DNA of 64,000 nucleotides from the NCBI GenBank assembly GCA_002633005.1, contig NMRA01000114.1, positions 868,974 through 932,973 on the forward strand. The letters run 5' to 3'. Numbering within the stretch: position 1 is the stretch's first letter; the number at the start of each line of letters is the position of its first letter. This DNA is from Phoronis australis (taxonomy: Eukaryota > Phoronida > Phoronidae). Under the pieces are notes generated by a model, which was not told the DNA's origin, ran no database searches, and saw nothing but the letters and a program-made list of their open reading frames with translations. Positions 12,340 to 31,345 of the stretch are shown one piece after another. A program made the translations under genes and the position numbers.

Positions 12340-15300
12340 TGTTGGTCTGACATCAATTTTTTTACTTGGCGAAATTTATTGGCGAAATAAATTTCGCCAA
12401 GTATGTTGCTCTTCCACTAAGTTTTTTTTTTGTTTGTTCGCACGATACAGGTCGCAATTTTCGTCCAATCATCACGAAATTTACACATAACATGACTTGT
12501 ACTTTCGGGAGTACTGGAAGCCTATTGTTTTTCGTCAAAATCGGATCCAAGATGGCGGCTGTGGCGGCCATTTTGTTTCCATTTAAAAATTCAAATGCTT
12601 CTGGAGGCTACAATTTTTTACGTAAAAGGCTAAGAATCGGCACAGTAAATGGATCGGAAGCTTGCTACAAGTATACTGGAAATTGTTCACTTCCGGCTAA
12701 AGATGGCGGAAATATCGGCGATCGCGCATGCGCACCTCGATTTTGGCGTAAAAACGTTTTCTCCTCTAGAGGGCGCATTATGAGACCAATGCCTTCGAAT
12801 TTTTACAGGTAGTAGTTTCTTGTAACATGCTATTATACAAAGCCAAAAAACCGGAAGTTGCATTCAAGATGGCGGATATGGCGCATGTTGACCCATTTTC
12901 AGTCGTCTGGAGTGCAATTTTAAACGAGAAGAGAAAAAGACGTGATTTTTTGCATGTAGATTCTTTGAAGTATTATCTTTCAAATGGCCTGTAACAATTT
13001 TTTTCTCAGACTTACCGTTTTCGAGTTATTTGACTTTGAAATTCTTTAAAAAAAACGCAAAATTTCATTTTTTTCGAAAAATTTACGGAGTTAGGCGATA
13101 CCATCACTTTAGATAGAATTTTGAACGGGCTTTCAGAAGATGCTTTCCATTTTTCTCTACGACGTCTACTTTTCGAGTTATTTGAGATTTTGTGATAACG
13201 CTGCTCCTTTGTTGAGCGCTCTTGCTGCATTCAGGTTGGTTTAGCTTCTATTTAAGTAGAGTGCAGCCTATTTCTTAACGATTTATGACATCTAAATTCG
13301 TCATATGAATGTTATGATGTTCTTCATCATGGCCACCACCATCATCATATTCGTCATCTTCGTCATCATCTTCGACGTCGTCTTTTCTTCAGTTAATTTT
13401 GCCAAGTATCGCTCAAGACTGTAGCCTATTTCTTAGTGATTTCTGACCTCTACGTTCGTTATATGAATGATATCATAACTAGGGTTGTCCATCATCGCCA
13501 CCATCGTCGTCATAGCTGTCATCTTCGTCATCATCTCTGTCGTCGTCTTTTCTCGTCCTCTCGAACGTGTCTTTTTTGATTAATTTCGCCAATTTTCGCT
13601 TCTCAGAGGGCTTTTTTGTTTTGTTTGTTTGCTCTCTACAGGTCACACTTTTCGCCCGATTTTCACGAAATGTGCACACGACGTGTAGATTGGAAAGTCC
13701 TGGAAGCCTATTGTTTTTGGTCATGATCGAATTCAAAATGGCGGACGTGGCGGCCATTTTGTTTCCCATTTCATATTCAAATGCTTTTAGGGGCCGCATT
13801 TTTTGATGTACAGAGCTGAAACACAGTACGATTATTATAGAACACATGTGCTACAACAGTGCTGAAAAACGTTGACTTCCGCTTAAAGATGGCGGAAATA
13901 TTGACGATGGCGCATGCACACCTCGATATTTGGCCAAAAATGTTTTCTCCTGTAGAGGGCGCATTGGCGAACCAATCACTTTCAAACTGGTCACACGTGT
14001 TTCTTGCAACTGATCAGCTTTTATAAAATTTTATTTAACCGGAAGTCACTTTCAAGATGGCGGCTCTGGAGCATTTTCACTCATTTTCAATCGTTCTGCT
14101 GTCGCCTTTTAAACGGGAAGAGCAAATGACCTGAATTTTTGCATGTGGATTCCTTGAAGTATGCTCTTTCAAAAGTTCTCGATAACGGTTTTCTCAGACT
14201 TCCTGTTTTCGAGTTATTTGACTTTGAATTTCAAAAAAAACGAAAAATTTCAATTTTTTCGAAAAATTTATGGAATGTTGCAAAAATATCAATTTAAATA
14301 GAGTTTTGGACGGGCTTTCTTAAGATGTTTTCCATTTTTCGCTACGACTTCTACTTTTTGAATTATTCGAGATTTTCTGATAGCGCTGTTCCTTTGATGA
14401 CAGCTCTTGCTGCACTGATGTTGGTTTAGCTTCTGTTGAACAAGACCATGAAGACATTGCTCATAGAGGCCGCATTTTTCGACATGCAGGGCTGAAAATT
14501 GGTACGATTGTTATAGCATCACAAGCACTACAACTGCGCCATAAATCTTTAACATCCGGTCCAAGATGGCGGAAATATCGGCAATGGCGCATGCACACCT
14601 CGATAACTGACTGAAAACGTTTTTCCCTGTAGAGGGCGCATTGGCAAACCAATCATTTTCAAACTGGTCACCTGTTTGTTGCTATTGATTGGCTTTTATA
14701 AAATTTTGTTTAACCAGAAGTCACTTTCTAGAACGTCTAGTTTTCGAATTATTTGAGATTTTCTGATAGCGCTGTTCCTTTGTTGAGAGCTCTTGCTGAA
14801 TTGATGCTGGTTTAGTTTATTTGAACAAGACTGTAGCTTATTTCTTACTAATTTATGACATCTAAGTTCATCGTATGAATGTTATCGTGTTGTTCATAAT
14901 CTCCGCCTTCATTGTCATGATCGTCATCGTCGTCCTCCCCATCGTCCTGTTTTCGTGTAATTTTGCCAAGTGTGGCTCTTCCGAGCGCTCTCGCTTTTTT
15001 TGTTTGTTCGCACGATACAGGTCGCAATTTTCGTCCGATCATCACAAAATTTACGCGTAACACGCAGTTTCGGAAGTACTGGAAGCCTATTGTTTTTCGT
15101 CATAATCGGATCCAAGATGGCGGATGTGGCGGCCATTTTGTTTTCATTTAAAGGTTCAAAGGCTTCTGGAGGCTACAATTTTTTACGTACAAGGCTAAGA
15201 ATCGGCACAGTAAATGGACCGGAAGTGTGCTACAAGTATACCGGAAATTGTTTACTTCCGGTTAAAGATGGCGGAAATATCGGCGAATTTTTACAGGTAT

Positions 15301-15860
15301 TAGTTTCTTAAGACATGCTATTATACAGAGCCAAAAAAACCGGAAGTTACTTTCAAGATGGCGGACCTGGCGCATGTTGACCCATTTTCAGTCGCGCTGG
15401 AGTAAACGGGAAGGGAAAAAGACGGGATTTTTTGCATGTGGACTCTTTGAAGTATACTTTTTTCCTCAGATTTACTGTTTTCGAGTTATTTGACTTTGAA
15501 ATTCTTAAAAAAACGCAACATTTCATTTTTTCGAAAAATTTATGGAGTTAGGCGATACCATCAGTTTAGATAGAGTTTTGAACGGGCTTTCAGAAGATGG
15601 TTTCCATTTTTCGCTAGGACGTCTACTTTTCGAATTATTCGAGATTTTCTGATAGCGCTGTTCCTTAGTTGAGCGCTCTTGCTGCATTGATGTTGGTTTA
15701 GTTTCTATTGGACAAGAGACTAGCCTTTTTCTTGCTGATTTATGTCATCTAAGTGCTTCATATGAATGTTATGATGTTGTTCAGCATCATCACCATCGTC
15801 ATCATATTCGTTTTCTTCGTCATCATCTCCATCGTCATCTTTTCTGTTAATTTAAGTAAG
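12340..15860 (+). repeat. Degenerate tandem array of ~1-kb units with AAGATGGCGG motifs
   Basis: Anchor phrases recur in the same order: a CATATGAATGTTAT stretch followed by a (TCATCG)-like microsatellite, GTTAATTTTGCCAAGT, GATACAGGTCGCAATTTTCG, AGTACTGGAAGCCTATTG, GATGGCGGCTGTGGCGGCCA, TCGAGTTATTTGACTTTGAA, and a TTGGTTTAGCTTCTATT end. Approximate units are 12340-13265, 13425-14450, a partial unit at 14450-14830, 14830-15715, and a truncated start at 15715-15860. A short partial unit also sits at 13266-13424. The microsatellites create acidic (poly-Asp) antisense open frames that are not genes. Confidence 0.8.
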
Positions 15861-18414
15861 ACAAAAACAGAATTACAAAATGAAAGACAGATTTAAATAA
15901 TAAGCAAAAAATAAGAAGTTAACACAGAAAGACTGATGAAGGGAAATATGATAAATAGAAGATAAAGAAAATAGACAAGATTATTAACTAAAATATAAAA
16001 TATAAATATAAATATAAAAAATAAAAACAGACAATAAATAATTAATAAAAGACAACATATAAATATACACGCATGTAAAACATGCAATTCTTAGACACTG
16101 CGTGAAGTTAAATCTATTTCTTATAATTCATTTAAAGGTTAGAAAGGATGATGTAGATTTGGTATCTGCAAGGAGAGTGTTCCATAAAAAGGGCCCGCTG
16201 TAGGAAAATGATTTTTTCCCAGTTTTGCTTCTGCGTGTAGGAAGATTGAAATTTGATGATAATGGGGACCTAGTATTGCGATTAGTAGTGTTTAAAAATG
16301 TTGATTGCAGAAGTATGTGATTGATTTAAAAAGATTTAAAGACTTCAGCCTCCTCCAAAAGTATCCATCTTTACTAGATAGGTACATATTGAAATGTAGC
16401 TTTTATAGTTTTACTGGGGTTGAGCATAATTTGGTAAAAATCGTCCAGGGTGCAAGCTTGATTAGGCAGTGCCGTCAGCGTAGTTAGACTTATAGTGGCG
16501 CAAGGTCAGTGATAGTCTTGGTATTCAGATGTACACTTGCCTGTGAAAAGATACTGGTAAAATCCGGCAAAATATATCTGACACAAAATTAATGTCATTT
16601 TAATGAGTTAATTAGTTCAGTTCGGTGTTCTTTTTTCAAAAGTTTGTAATCAAATCACAACTTATTAATAAAAGTACCGGTAGTTGTATTCCGATTGTAG
16701 TTTTCAGCATTTTTTGTAGCCTACCAAAATTCTAAGAAAAGTTTTCCTTGGCAAAGTTGTCACCATCTCCCAAAAGGTGTCACTTTACCTAACTGTAAAA
16801 TCAATCAAGTGGTGCATGTTCTGGGCATACTCCTTTTGAAATGTATCTCTGATTTTTCTTTTTTTAAACTAAGACTGGAAGAATTATGCAAGTAATTGGG
16901 TTATTATTAGATTGTGTTTATTTTAGATGGCTGTAACAAACCAAGGTAGTTGTCATATTGAAGTTAAAAAACTTACTCCCTGTTGGGAGTGCTTCGTGAT
17001 ACTTTTTTTACCCATGCCCATTCTTAGCTATTTTCTGACACCCAGTCATACACTGCTAGCTGGCTGGTCAAGTCTGAGTTGTGTGCAAAACTTACATCAA
17101 TCTTAAAATGATACACTACCAGAGTGGTTGTGCTTGTCACCAAATCATGAAACTTGTATCAACATGTAGAAGGCCTGACTGCAGGGGTGTGTGCAAAATC
17201 TGGGCAGCAACCAACACCTTACCATTAAAGGTTTTAAAAGAAAAACAATTAATAAACCTATTTTCTTGTATCACACTAGAATTTTTGTTGACCACATCAA
17301 AACAGGCTTGTAGCACAAATATGCGCCATCTATTTTTGCAAAGTCTTTCAAAAAATGGTGGCAACTTTGCTAAAGAAAAATTTGCTCAGGAATTCGGTTT
17401 GCTAGTAAGAAAATACTAAAAATGTACGCGAGAGACGAAAATATTATTTCTAGTCAGCAAACAATTCTTTCCTCATGCTGATCATGCCTACTTTTATAAA
17501 TTTTTGAAAAGATTGAGCTCGCCAAATTCAGACAACAGTGAAAAGGCAAATTTTGGTGATTTGCCAGTTTCGAACACTGCAAAAATCTCGCGAGATTCAT
17601 CCAAGAATGAATTTTGAGTGTCCGAAAATGATACGACTACTGTACTAACAGTTGGCGAAACCAATTCTGAAAATCTTTTGTGAACTGTATTCAGCCTTAT
17701 ATATTTAGCACCATTTTATTTATTTCAAGGGAGAGTGTTTTGTCTTAATGATATAAATTTTGTGTGAGATTTTATTTTGCTCTTTTTATCTTTTTTTAGC
17801 TTTGAACTGTGGCTATCAGTGACGATGTCATGTGGTCGTAGTCCAGAACATTTGAGGACTTTGACTCTTAGTTGGACCCCAGTGATAAAAAGCTGTACAG
17901 TTTGAACTGTACCTGTGTAAAAAGCTAACACTAGTTTCTAGATTCACTGTTGGACACAAAAGTCAATTGGCCTTAGCCTTCATTCAAGTCACAGGCCCTT
18001 GAATCTGCCTGTACCTCTTGTCCACTACTGGCAACAATCACTATTAACATGTGTTTCTTATTACGAGTCATTGGGAAATTGGTGTGCCTGTGATCCAAGT
18101 CATATTTGAACTGTAGTGTTTGTCTGTAAAGCTCTATAATCGTCTAGCGACAGCTTGTTAGCTTCCAATCTGAGGCTATTATATAATAAAAGGTTGCCAT
18201 AAAGAGTGTTACTGGTTCTGTTTTTGTCATTTGATCACACAGTAAATTCCTCTGAATTCTTTGCTAGTGGGCAATTGCTCCTTGACTGACTGATACACAC
18301 GCAATCTTGAATGACACACCGTGACACTGGAGACCCTGGTTTGAATCCAGCCTGGAATAAAGGTGGATTTCTCTTCATGGGCTCTCAACTACCGTCTTAT
18401 CTATGCACACAAGA
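15861..18414. other. Non-coding stretch with AT-rich simple sequence
   Basis: Positions 15890-16075 are dominated by ATAAATATAAATATAAA-type simple sequence. About 16130-16320 (with GTGTTCCATAAAAAGGGCCC) has the look of a dispersed-repeat tail, possibly LINE-derived, but I cannot prove it. No exon is recognised from 16320 to 18414. A GGTTTGAATCC phrase near 18341 resembles a lone B box. Confidence 0.4.
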
Positions 18415-18655
18415 GAGGAGGCAGTGTAGCCTAGTGTCATAGGTACCCGCTTTCTTTACTCGACGTCATGGGTTTGAGTCCCACTGGGTCACACTGCTAA
18501 AGCCTCGAGTCATGTTTCTAGCTCTGCAGCTCAGTTTTAATTAAATATTAATAAAGCATAAAATGGTTCCTGGTGATAAGTGCAATGGGCCCACATGCGT
18601 GGCCTGCGCATGTCTGGTACAACGTGTGTCAGACCACGGGTAATTATTTTATTCT
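18415..18655 (+). mobile_element. tRNA-derived SINE, copy 2
   Basis: Shares head (GTAGCCTAGTGTCATAGGTA, GGTTTGAGTCCCACTGGGTC) and tail (GATAAGTGCAATGGGCC, CATGTCTGGTACAACGTGTG) with the SINE at 6951-7205, in the same orientation. It lies about 570 bp upstream of the UMP-CMP kinase start. The open frame at 18573-18770 is part of it and is not a gene. Confidence 0.75.
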
Positions 18656-19119
18656 TGTGCACACAAGATGTACACACGCATCCTCGAACGGCGGATGGAG
18701 AGGGGGCAAACCTGAGCTGAGGCTAGATCCAGCTAGTGGCTTTCATTGCCTCAAGTTGTTGAATTCTTAAAAGTAAAAAAATGACTGTTAAGTCGTCTAT
18801 AAACCCGAGATCAGTTCTTTGATTTAGACTGCTTAACCACTATGAAATTGATCTCCACTTGTCCTTGCTCAAATGAGAAGTGATGTTTTGTCTTGCAAGG
18901 AACTGACAGTTCATTATTGCTCAAGACCCGAAAACTGACACGTCGTGCCAAGTCAACTTAAAAAGCCTGCTCTCAAACAATAACAAACTTTCGGGCCTTT
19001 CCCAGCTGAAAATCATGTCTATTTTAACTTAGGAACAATATTAGATATCAATTTCAAAATGGTAAGTGATCTATGAAAGACTGGTCATGTGACGGAAAGT
19101 GGGCTTAAAGTGAGCTTGA

Positions 19120-25822
<6,703 letters not shown>

Positions 25823-27980
25823 TGCTATGAGGAGACTAGTGAATTTGTACCTCATTGACTGTGATGCTGCCATACTAAGTGAGATCTCTGGGGTGATTAG
25901 ATATAATTTTAGTTGGTCATGTAATACGTGGACAGATATAACGACGGGCTCGGTGTAGGGGATAAGATTATTGGTTCAAAGAAAAAAACGCATTTGTTTG
26001 GCTTTCTTATTGACACTTTAAAACTGCGACAGATATTGGTGAAATGGAGTGTGAGTGGCAGGAATGTCAGTTAAAATCTGACCAATAGAGGGCGCAATAT
26101 GGATGAAACGAGTTTATTCTTCTCATTTTTTCATAGAAGATATGTGACTCTAAAGGGAACGATCTGCCTTGATAGTCAAACTGTGTATGTGAACAGCTGC
26201 CATCATTCCCCGTTTGGAAGAGTGGTCATTTGTTACATCAATGTCAGAAGTCCTTGAGAGATAAAAAAGGGTCTGTTTTGGCAAATATCTTACTCCCAAA
26301 TAGGCGACATTATACTGTGACTGGATTGTATGCTGTATTGGATTAGATTGCATAAATCTCTCTTTGGTTGGTTTTTTGAGTGTGACTATACAAAATAATG
26401 TTGCAGCATTCAGAATGCTTTGCTTGAAATTGAGCTCAATGGGCTAGTTGTTAGGTTTAGCAATTTGTATTGTTAGGTTTGGGGAAATTTTGTGACGACT
26501 TATTTTTATTGTCAATGTACTTCAGTCTGCACTTGTCAGAATGACTAATTTTAGTTTATGAATTGTGAATTTAGAGTTTTAGGTAATCTTGAGATATTGA
26601 AGCTGTGCCAAGTCTTGGAAATTTTACCGAAGGACGAATCTGTATTCTTTTCTGGAAAACACTGTTTTATGCCTCGCTATTATGCTTCTGAAAAGGAGGG
26701 TCCAAATTGTTCTGTGAAATGTTTAGACTACGTTTCATTATGTTAACTCAACCAGACTCAGCACTGGTGGTAAATAGTGAAAGTTTGGACTTGGTGAAGT
26801 AAGTCATTGAGGACAGGCAGCGGCAGTTAACGAAACTTAAGTTGGTGAGAATGAAAAATCGTTTGTGGCGGTCTAATATGCTTGCGCATTACATTTCCAT
26901 TTTGATTACTTATTAGCTGTGTCAATTCATTTTAAATTTTCAACCATTTTGTTGTTTTTGAATATTGTAAATGACAAGTTGTTGGATACATTATGTCCCT
27001 CTGTCAAGTGCCAAGCCTTCTAATATAATGTAAAGCAGCTGTAGAGGGTACAATGGAAATTTAAAGCAAGCGGACAAATTACCATTTCTCGTGATGACAA
27101 CTGTTCCTGCTTGTACCGGAAGTGACTCACAGTGGCTTGTAATTACGTTGAAAAGCGTTTCCACCTTGTTAAGTTTCAGTAAATTTCCCATAATTCCCTG
27201 TAATTATCGACGGTTACTTTGACGTTGAATTCCCTTTGCGCCCATCCCTAGTGTCGCAAAAGTGTGGGTCATTTTGTCAGATTAACTTTGGTGTGTTCTG
27301 TATATCAAGGAATGAACTCAGTACTTTCTCACCATTTTTCTCATTATTTAGAACAAAGGCTGCACTTGATTGACTTTGTGGTTTTTGCTGGGTTAAGTGG
27401 CTGAGACATCTGATTGGATATTGATGATGAGTTACTGTTTACGGACCAATCAGATGTCTTAGCCAGTTGACCCGGCGGAACGGGCACAGTGAATCAAGTG
27501 CAGTCAAAGTCGGTTTCGTCATTGAGATGGATATTTTTTTGAATTACAGCCCCGTATGTATTGTGTTTTTAATATTAATTTGTCTAAGTGAATGAGCAGA
27601 TTGCAGTGTCTTTCAACTTTGGTGGTTATTTTGTTGAATTCAAGAAATTAAATTTAGAAATTGTACATTTTGTTCATTTTGAAGAGTTGACATCGTGTTG
27701 AAACATTGTTTTGTGGGACTAGGCTTTGTTCAAATTGGCTTGCTAAAATATCTGTTTTATGAAAGTTTTAGCGAAAATGAAACAAAATGGTGACTTTTAA
27801 AATGCATAAATTTATCATTCCTCAAAAAAAATAAACTTTAGGAAAAATCCCGTTTGTTATTAAGTAGCACATCAGTTATAAAAACAATATTTGCTTGAAT
27901 TTTGTTTGTAGGATTGTTAGACAACCTTTGAAAGCTCAAAAAGTGACAGCTACAATAAATGTGCTCATGGTATCAGGGGT
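25823..27980 (+). other. Candidate 3' UTR of the UMP-CMP kinase gene
   Basis: After the TGA at 25820-25822 there is no further recognisable exon. AATAAA hexamers at 27830-27835 and 27954-27959 are candidate polyadenylation signals, which would give a UTR of about 2.1 kb. A foldback element lies inside (27359-27512). The true end cannot be fixed from sequence alone. Confidence 0.4.
27359..27512. mobile_element. Foldback element in the candidate 3' UTR
   Basis: Arms GCTGGGTTAAGTGGCTGAGA-CATCTGATTGG and CCAATCAGATGTCTTAGCCA-GTTGACCCGGC are near reverse complements around a loop of about 34 bp. Outer TGCACTTGATTGACTTTG and GAATCAAGTGCAGTCAAAG add further inverted similarity. Confidence 0.6.
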
Positions 27981-30823
27981 CCATTTAAGGTTATGTAGGA
28001 CCCTGGAAAATATCCAAATTTGGTCACATCATATCTCAGAAGGGGCTGATCTGATTAGCTGATCTGATTGGATGATCTGATTGGCTGATCTAATTCAGAT
28101 ATTATGCTTTATGGGCTTTCCAACCAAACCGTGTTAGGAATTGTTTTAAAATGCCCCTCTTTGGCGTGAGAGGCTATAAGTTTCTCTAACTGTCAGTGTT
28201 ATGCCCGTCATCCCAGTCTCATTTTGGTATGAGATATGCTTTTATCTGTCCCATGTTTAAGTATGATTTTAGTAGAGTATACATGAATATGTCACCCTCA
28301 TTAGTTAACGTGATGTGGCCAACAGATGGCGTTCTAACGGGACTTAGAATGTTTATCAATACAGTAGTTTTCAAAAAATGTTGAGAACATTTCTTTCAGG
28401 GAAATTGGGGAAGAAGAATTGTCCCGATAATTTTCAAATTGTTCAGTGTTAGTTTTTGTCAGTGGTTTCCTGCTGAGCTTCCAGGAAACCAGACAAATTT
28501 CAACCAAACATGTCAACCTGTTTGAAAACTGCTGTATATATATGTATGTATATATATACATATACGTATACGTATATATAGATACACAGGGCACCTAGTA
28601 TGTTTTAAAACAATGCATTTAATGAGCGAAAGTGATTTCTTACTTACGTGGGTAATGTATTTTTTTTATTTTCAGCCTATATGATCGCACTATGTATGTA
28701 TAATGGTTCAGTGCGATTTTCTACCAAGATTAAAGGGTTTGTCAAATAGTAAAGCTTGGATTGTCTATTTAAATACATCAGTTTAATCTAACTAATATGT
28801 TTATGTTGATAAGGAACATTATGAGACCAATTTTGGTTAAGTAAATTAAAGGCCAAAGTTGATTTTCGTTTTTTAGCTGTGTAAACAGTTTAATCTGTTT
28901 TATGATTTCAACCTGTCCTCCTCCTGTCACCTGCTAACGTGTCATTGGCGTCAATTTTCCAAGTTAAAGGCGGCAATCAACTAATTAAAAGTCATACTCC
29001 CTATCTTACAAATTATCTGGTTCTTAGTGGATGGTCTTTTCCCACATTTGCCGTGAAATTCGCCAGTCTGAGAGCACAGGATTATGACTGACTTAAAAGA
29101 AAAGGAAAATCCAACTTAACGCACATTTTATTTGACCGGCTGTCATACTGGTTAACATTCAGTACAGGGTTAAATCACAATAAGCTGTCCGCGTCGCAAA
29201 TGGAGTTTTGATAAGGTAATTTCATAAAAAAATATTACTTTGTTTAGTACAATTCAGTTAATGCCCTTGATCATAATCAAGTAAAAATAACTTCTAGATA
29301 TTCAACAGTGGCTTAATTATGCACCTGAACAAGATGTCGCGAATGGAATGGAAAATAAATAAATTTTGAAGTTTCAAAACGTGGTGAGTCAAGTCTGCTC
29401 TGTTTAAGGTGCTAATTCTTTTAAATCGCAATATTTATAACGTGTAAACTATTTATTTCTCAATAGAAAACAGCTTTTTCATAAAATGATTAATTTTGAG
29501 AGATGTCTTGGCAAATAAAAATTGCTACTTTGTGTCGCGGACCGAGTATCGTGTTGGGAAAATTTGTTCACATGGGGGAATGCTGAATGTATGCACTAAG
29601 TTGATATTTTAAATATATTCTCGCATATACAGATGAGTTGTATGTAGCATTCCATTGTAACATTTTAAATTGTAACCCCTTTTGAGTTTCCATACTTTTA
29701 ACTAGTAAGTGAACATTACCGTGGTACTTGCATTTGCAAAGCAGTGAAACGTCTTGAAAAGCCTTGCCAAAGGTACCCAGAGAAGGATGTTTTCACACTG
29801 AAACAACTTATCCACAAACGGAAGGCCCAGCTTTCTGCAAGCAAACACTTGGCAGCGTATTTTCGACAACTAAATAACCCTGTGTGTTGTCGACAGCTCC
29901 TTCTCAATGATTGTCGAAGATAAAGGTGCGACAAAACAGACATTGATTGTTAATTTAGTTACTGATTTTCAGCCGGCTCCGCTGTGACGCCATATGTGCC
30001 CCCTGTCATAAACAATTTGTTCACGTCCATGAACCTGAATACAAAGTTCGTGAGCAGTGAAAGGCAAGACCTGAGAAGGCCTGGGAGATTCAAATTTGTT
30101 AGCCCAATACTAGAACGATCGTGTGCATTCAAAAGCACGTGATGTTCCTCTGCAATGTCCTTTTTCTTTATTCTCTTGCCAAATTTTTGAAATAATGTTT
30201 CCCCTATAGGACAATTGGCCTAATCTTCCTTCATAGGCGCGCTGTGCGATCCCTTCAGTGTATGTATTATGTTGTTGTCCTTTCTTAGTGAGTAACTACT
30301 GAATTAAATACACTTCAATTAGTAATTTCACTTAGTGGATAAGACACTTATTCAAAAATTAGTGTGTGCTATATGCTTTCAGTATCACCATTTTAGTTAC
30401 ATTGTCTTCACTCATTAGTTGGCAGTTCGGGGATGGCTATAAATACAACCCAGCTGTACAGTGTTCCTTCAGTGTACTTCTCCGGATTATCGGAGGGTGT
30501 CTGAACACAAGTGAAATCGCATGTTAATTTTGCGGAGAGAAATTCAAAACTGTGATTCTCTCCAAAGACCCAGTGCAGTCATCAGACAGCTATCTATTGG
30601 AACAGAAATACAACTACGTTGAACTCGTCACATAAATGTCGGAAGAATATTGATTGTGAGTAGATTTTTCGTAAGACCGTCCGTCTCTGATTTGTATGCT
30701 GGTAACGAATCTGAGATTATCTTCCAACACTAAAGTGGTTATTGTGTTGTTTACTAGCAACACTCGCATTGTTCGTAGATGTCTGCATGCATCAATCTTC
30801 ATGTAAAGATCCTAACCAGGCGT
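27981..30823. other. Non-coding stretch, no gene recognised
   Basis: A (TA/TATG)n microsatellite lies at about 28533-28580. A plus-strand frame near 29740-29925, reading KRLEKPCQRYPEKDVFTLKQ onward and ending at a TAA, has exon-like composition, but I recognise no domain and see no firm splice sites. Nothing else is supported. Confidence 0.4.
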
Positions 30824-30956
30824 GCGTTCAGTAGACGCTAGGACCTACCTACTAAAACCTAGTCAAAGTCACGTGTTCTCATTTAAAATACACAGCAATA
30901 TCTCACGTAATCTCGCGAAGTCTTGCTTTTTAGCGAGGTCCTAGCGTTACTGAACG
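30824..30956. mobile_element. Foldback MITE
   Basis: Termini GCGTTCAGTAGACGCTAGGA-CCT and AGGTCCTAGCGTTACTGAAC-G are near-perfect inverted repeats around about 90 bp that includes CACGTGTTCTC. A similar phrase (CACGTGACTTTGGCTAG...GGTCCTAGCC) at 59150-59185 may be another fragment. Confidence 0.6.
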
Positions 30957-31110
30957 GGAGGCAGCTCAATATCGACACTCTCTCGTGGAGGTTCGTTGAA
31001 GATGCATAGCTGAGAAGCAGGGATGGTTTCCAATATTTTTATGTTTTGCCTTAAAAATGCCTCCGCCTCCATCATACTATTCCTCAATATGGGAGTCGGA
31101 AGGAGCCTGC

Positions 31111-31345
31111 CACTGGCAGATCTACGTTTTCAGTAAGAGGGGTTTATGATATATTCGGACAAATCCGAGGTGCGTAGCGCCGAGCTGGAAGAGGGGGTTT
31201 CTCACCTCCCGTGTAAGATTTTGTTTGGTTTATGTAGCTGATTTCGTTTTTCTGGCGGCGTTTTTTCAATTTTTGGTTTTGATCCTGTCCCGGGGAGAGG
31301 TTTAAGCCCCTGAACCCCCCGTACTGTTCCGAATCTACTAAATAT
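31111..31345 (-). mobile_element. Short non-autonomous element, same family as the 40760-43079 insertion
   Basis: It starts CACTGGCAGATCTACGTTTT. Its order of landmarks (TTTTCAGTAAGAGGGG, AATCCGAGG, GCGTAGCGCCGAGC, TCCCGTGTAAGA, CTGGCGGCG, TTTAAGCCCCTGAACCCCCC) matches the two ends of the 2.3-kb insertion at 40760-43079 read in reverse. It is about 235 bp and has no coding capacity. Confidence 0.65.

Noticed and set aside
13479-13847. 122-codon minus-strand frame with an Asp-rich tail
   Set aside because: The acidic tail is a (TCATCG) microsatellite and the rest is the tandem array unit; equivalent frames are broken in the other units.
29740-29925. Plus-strand frame with basic, exon-like composition
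   Set aside because: It lies about 4 kb past the kinase stop codon, lacks clear acceptor and donor sites, and I recognise no family.
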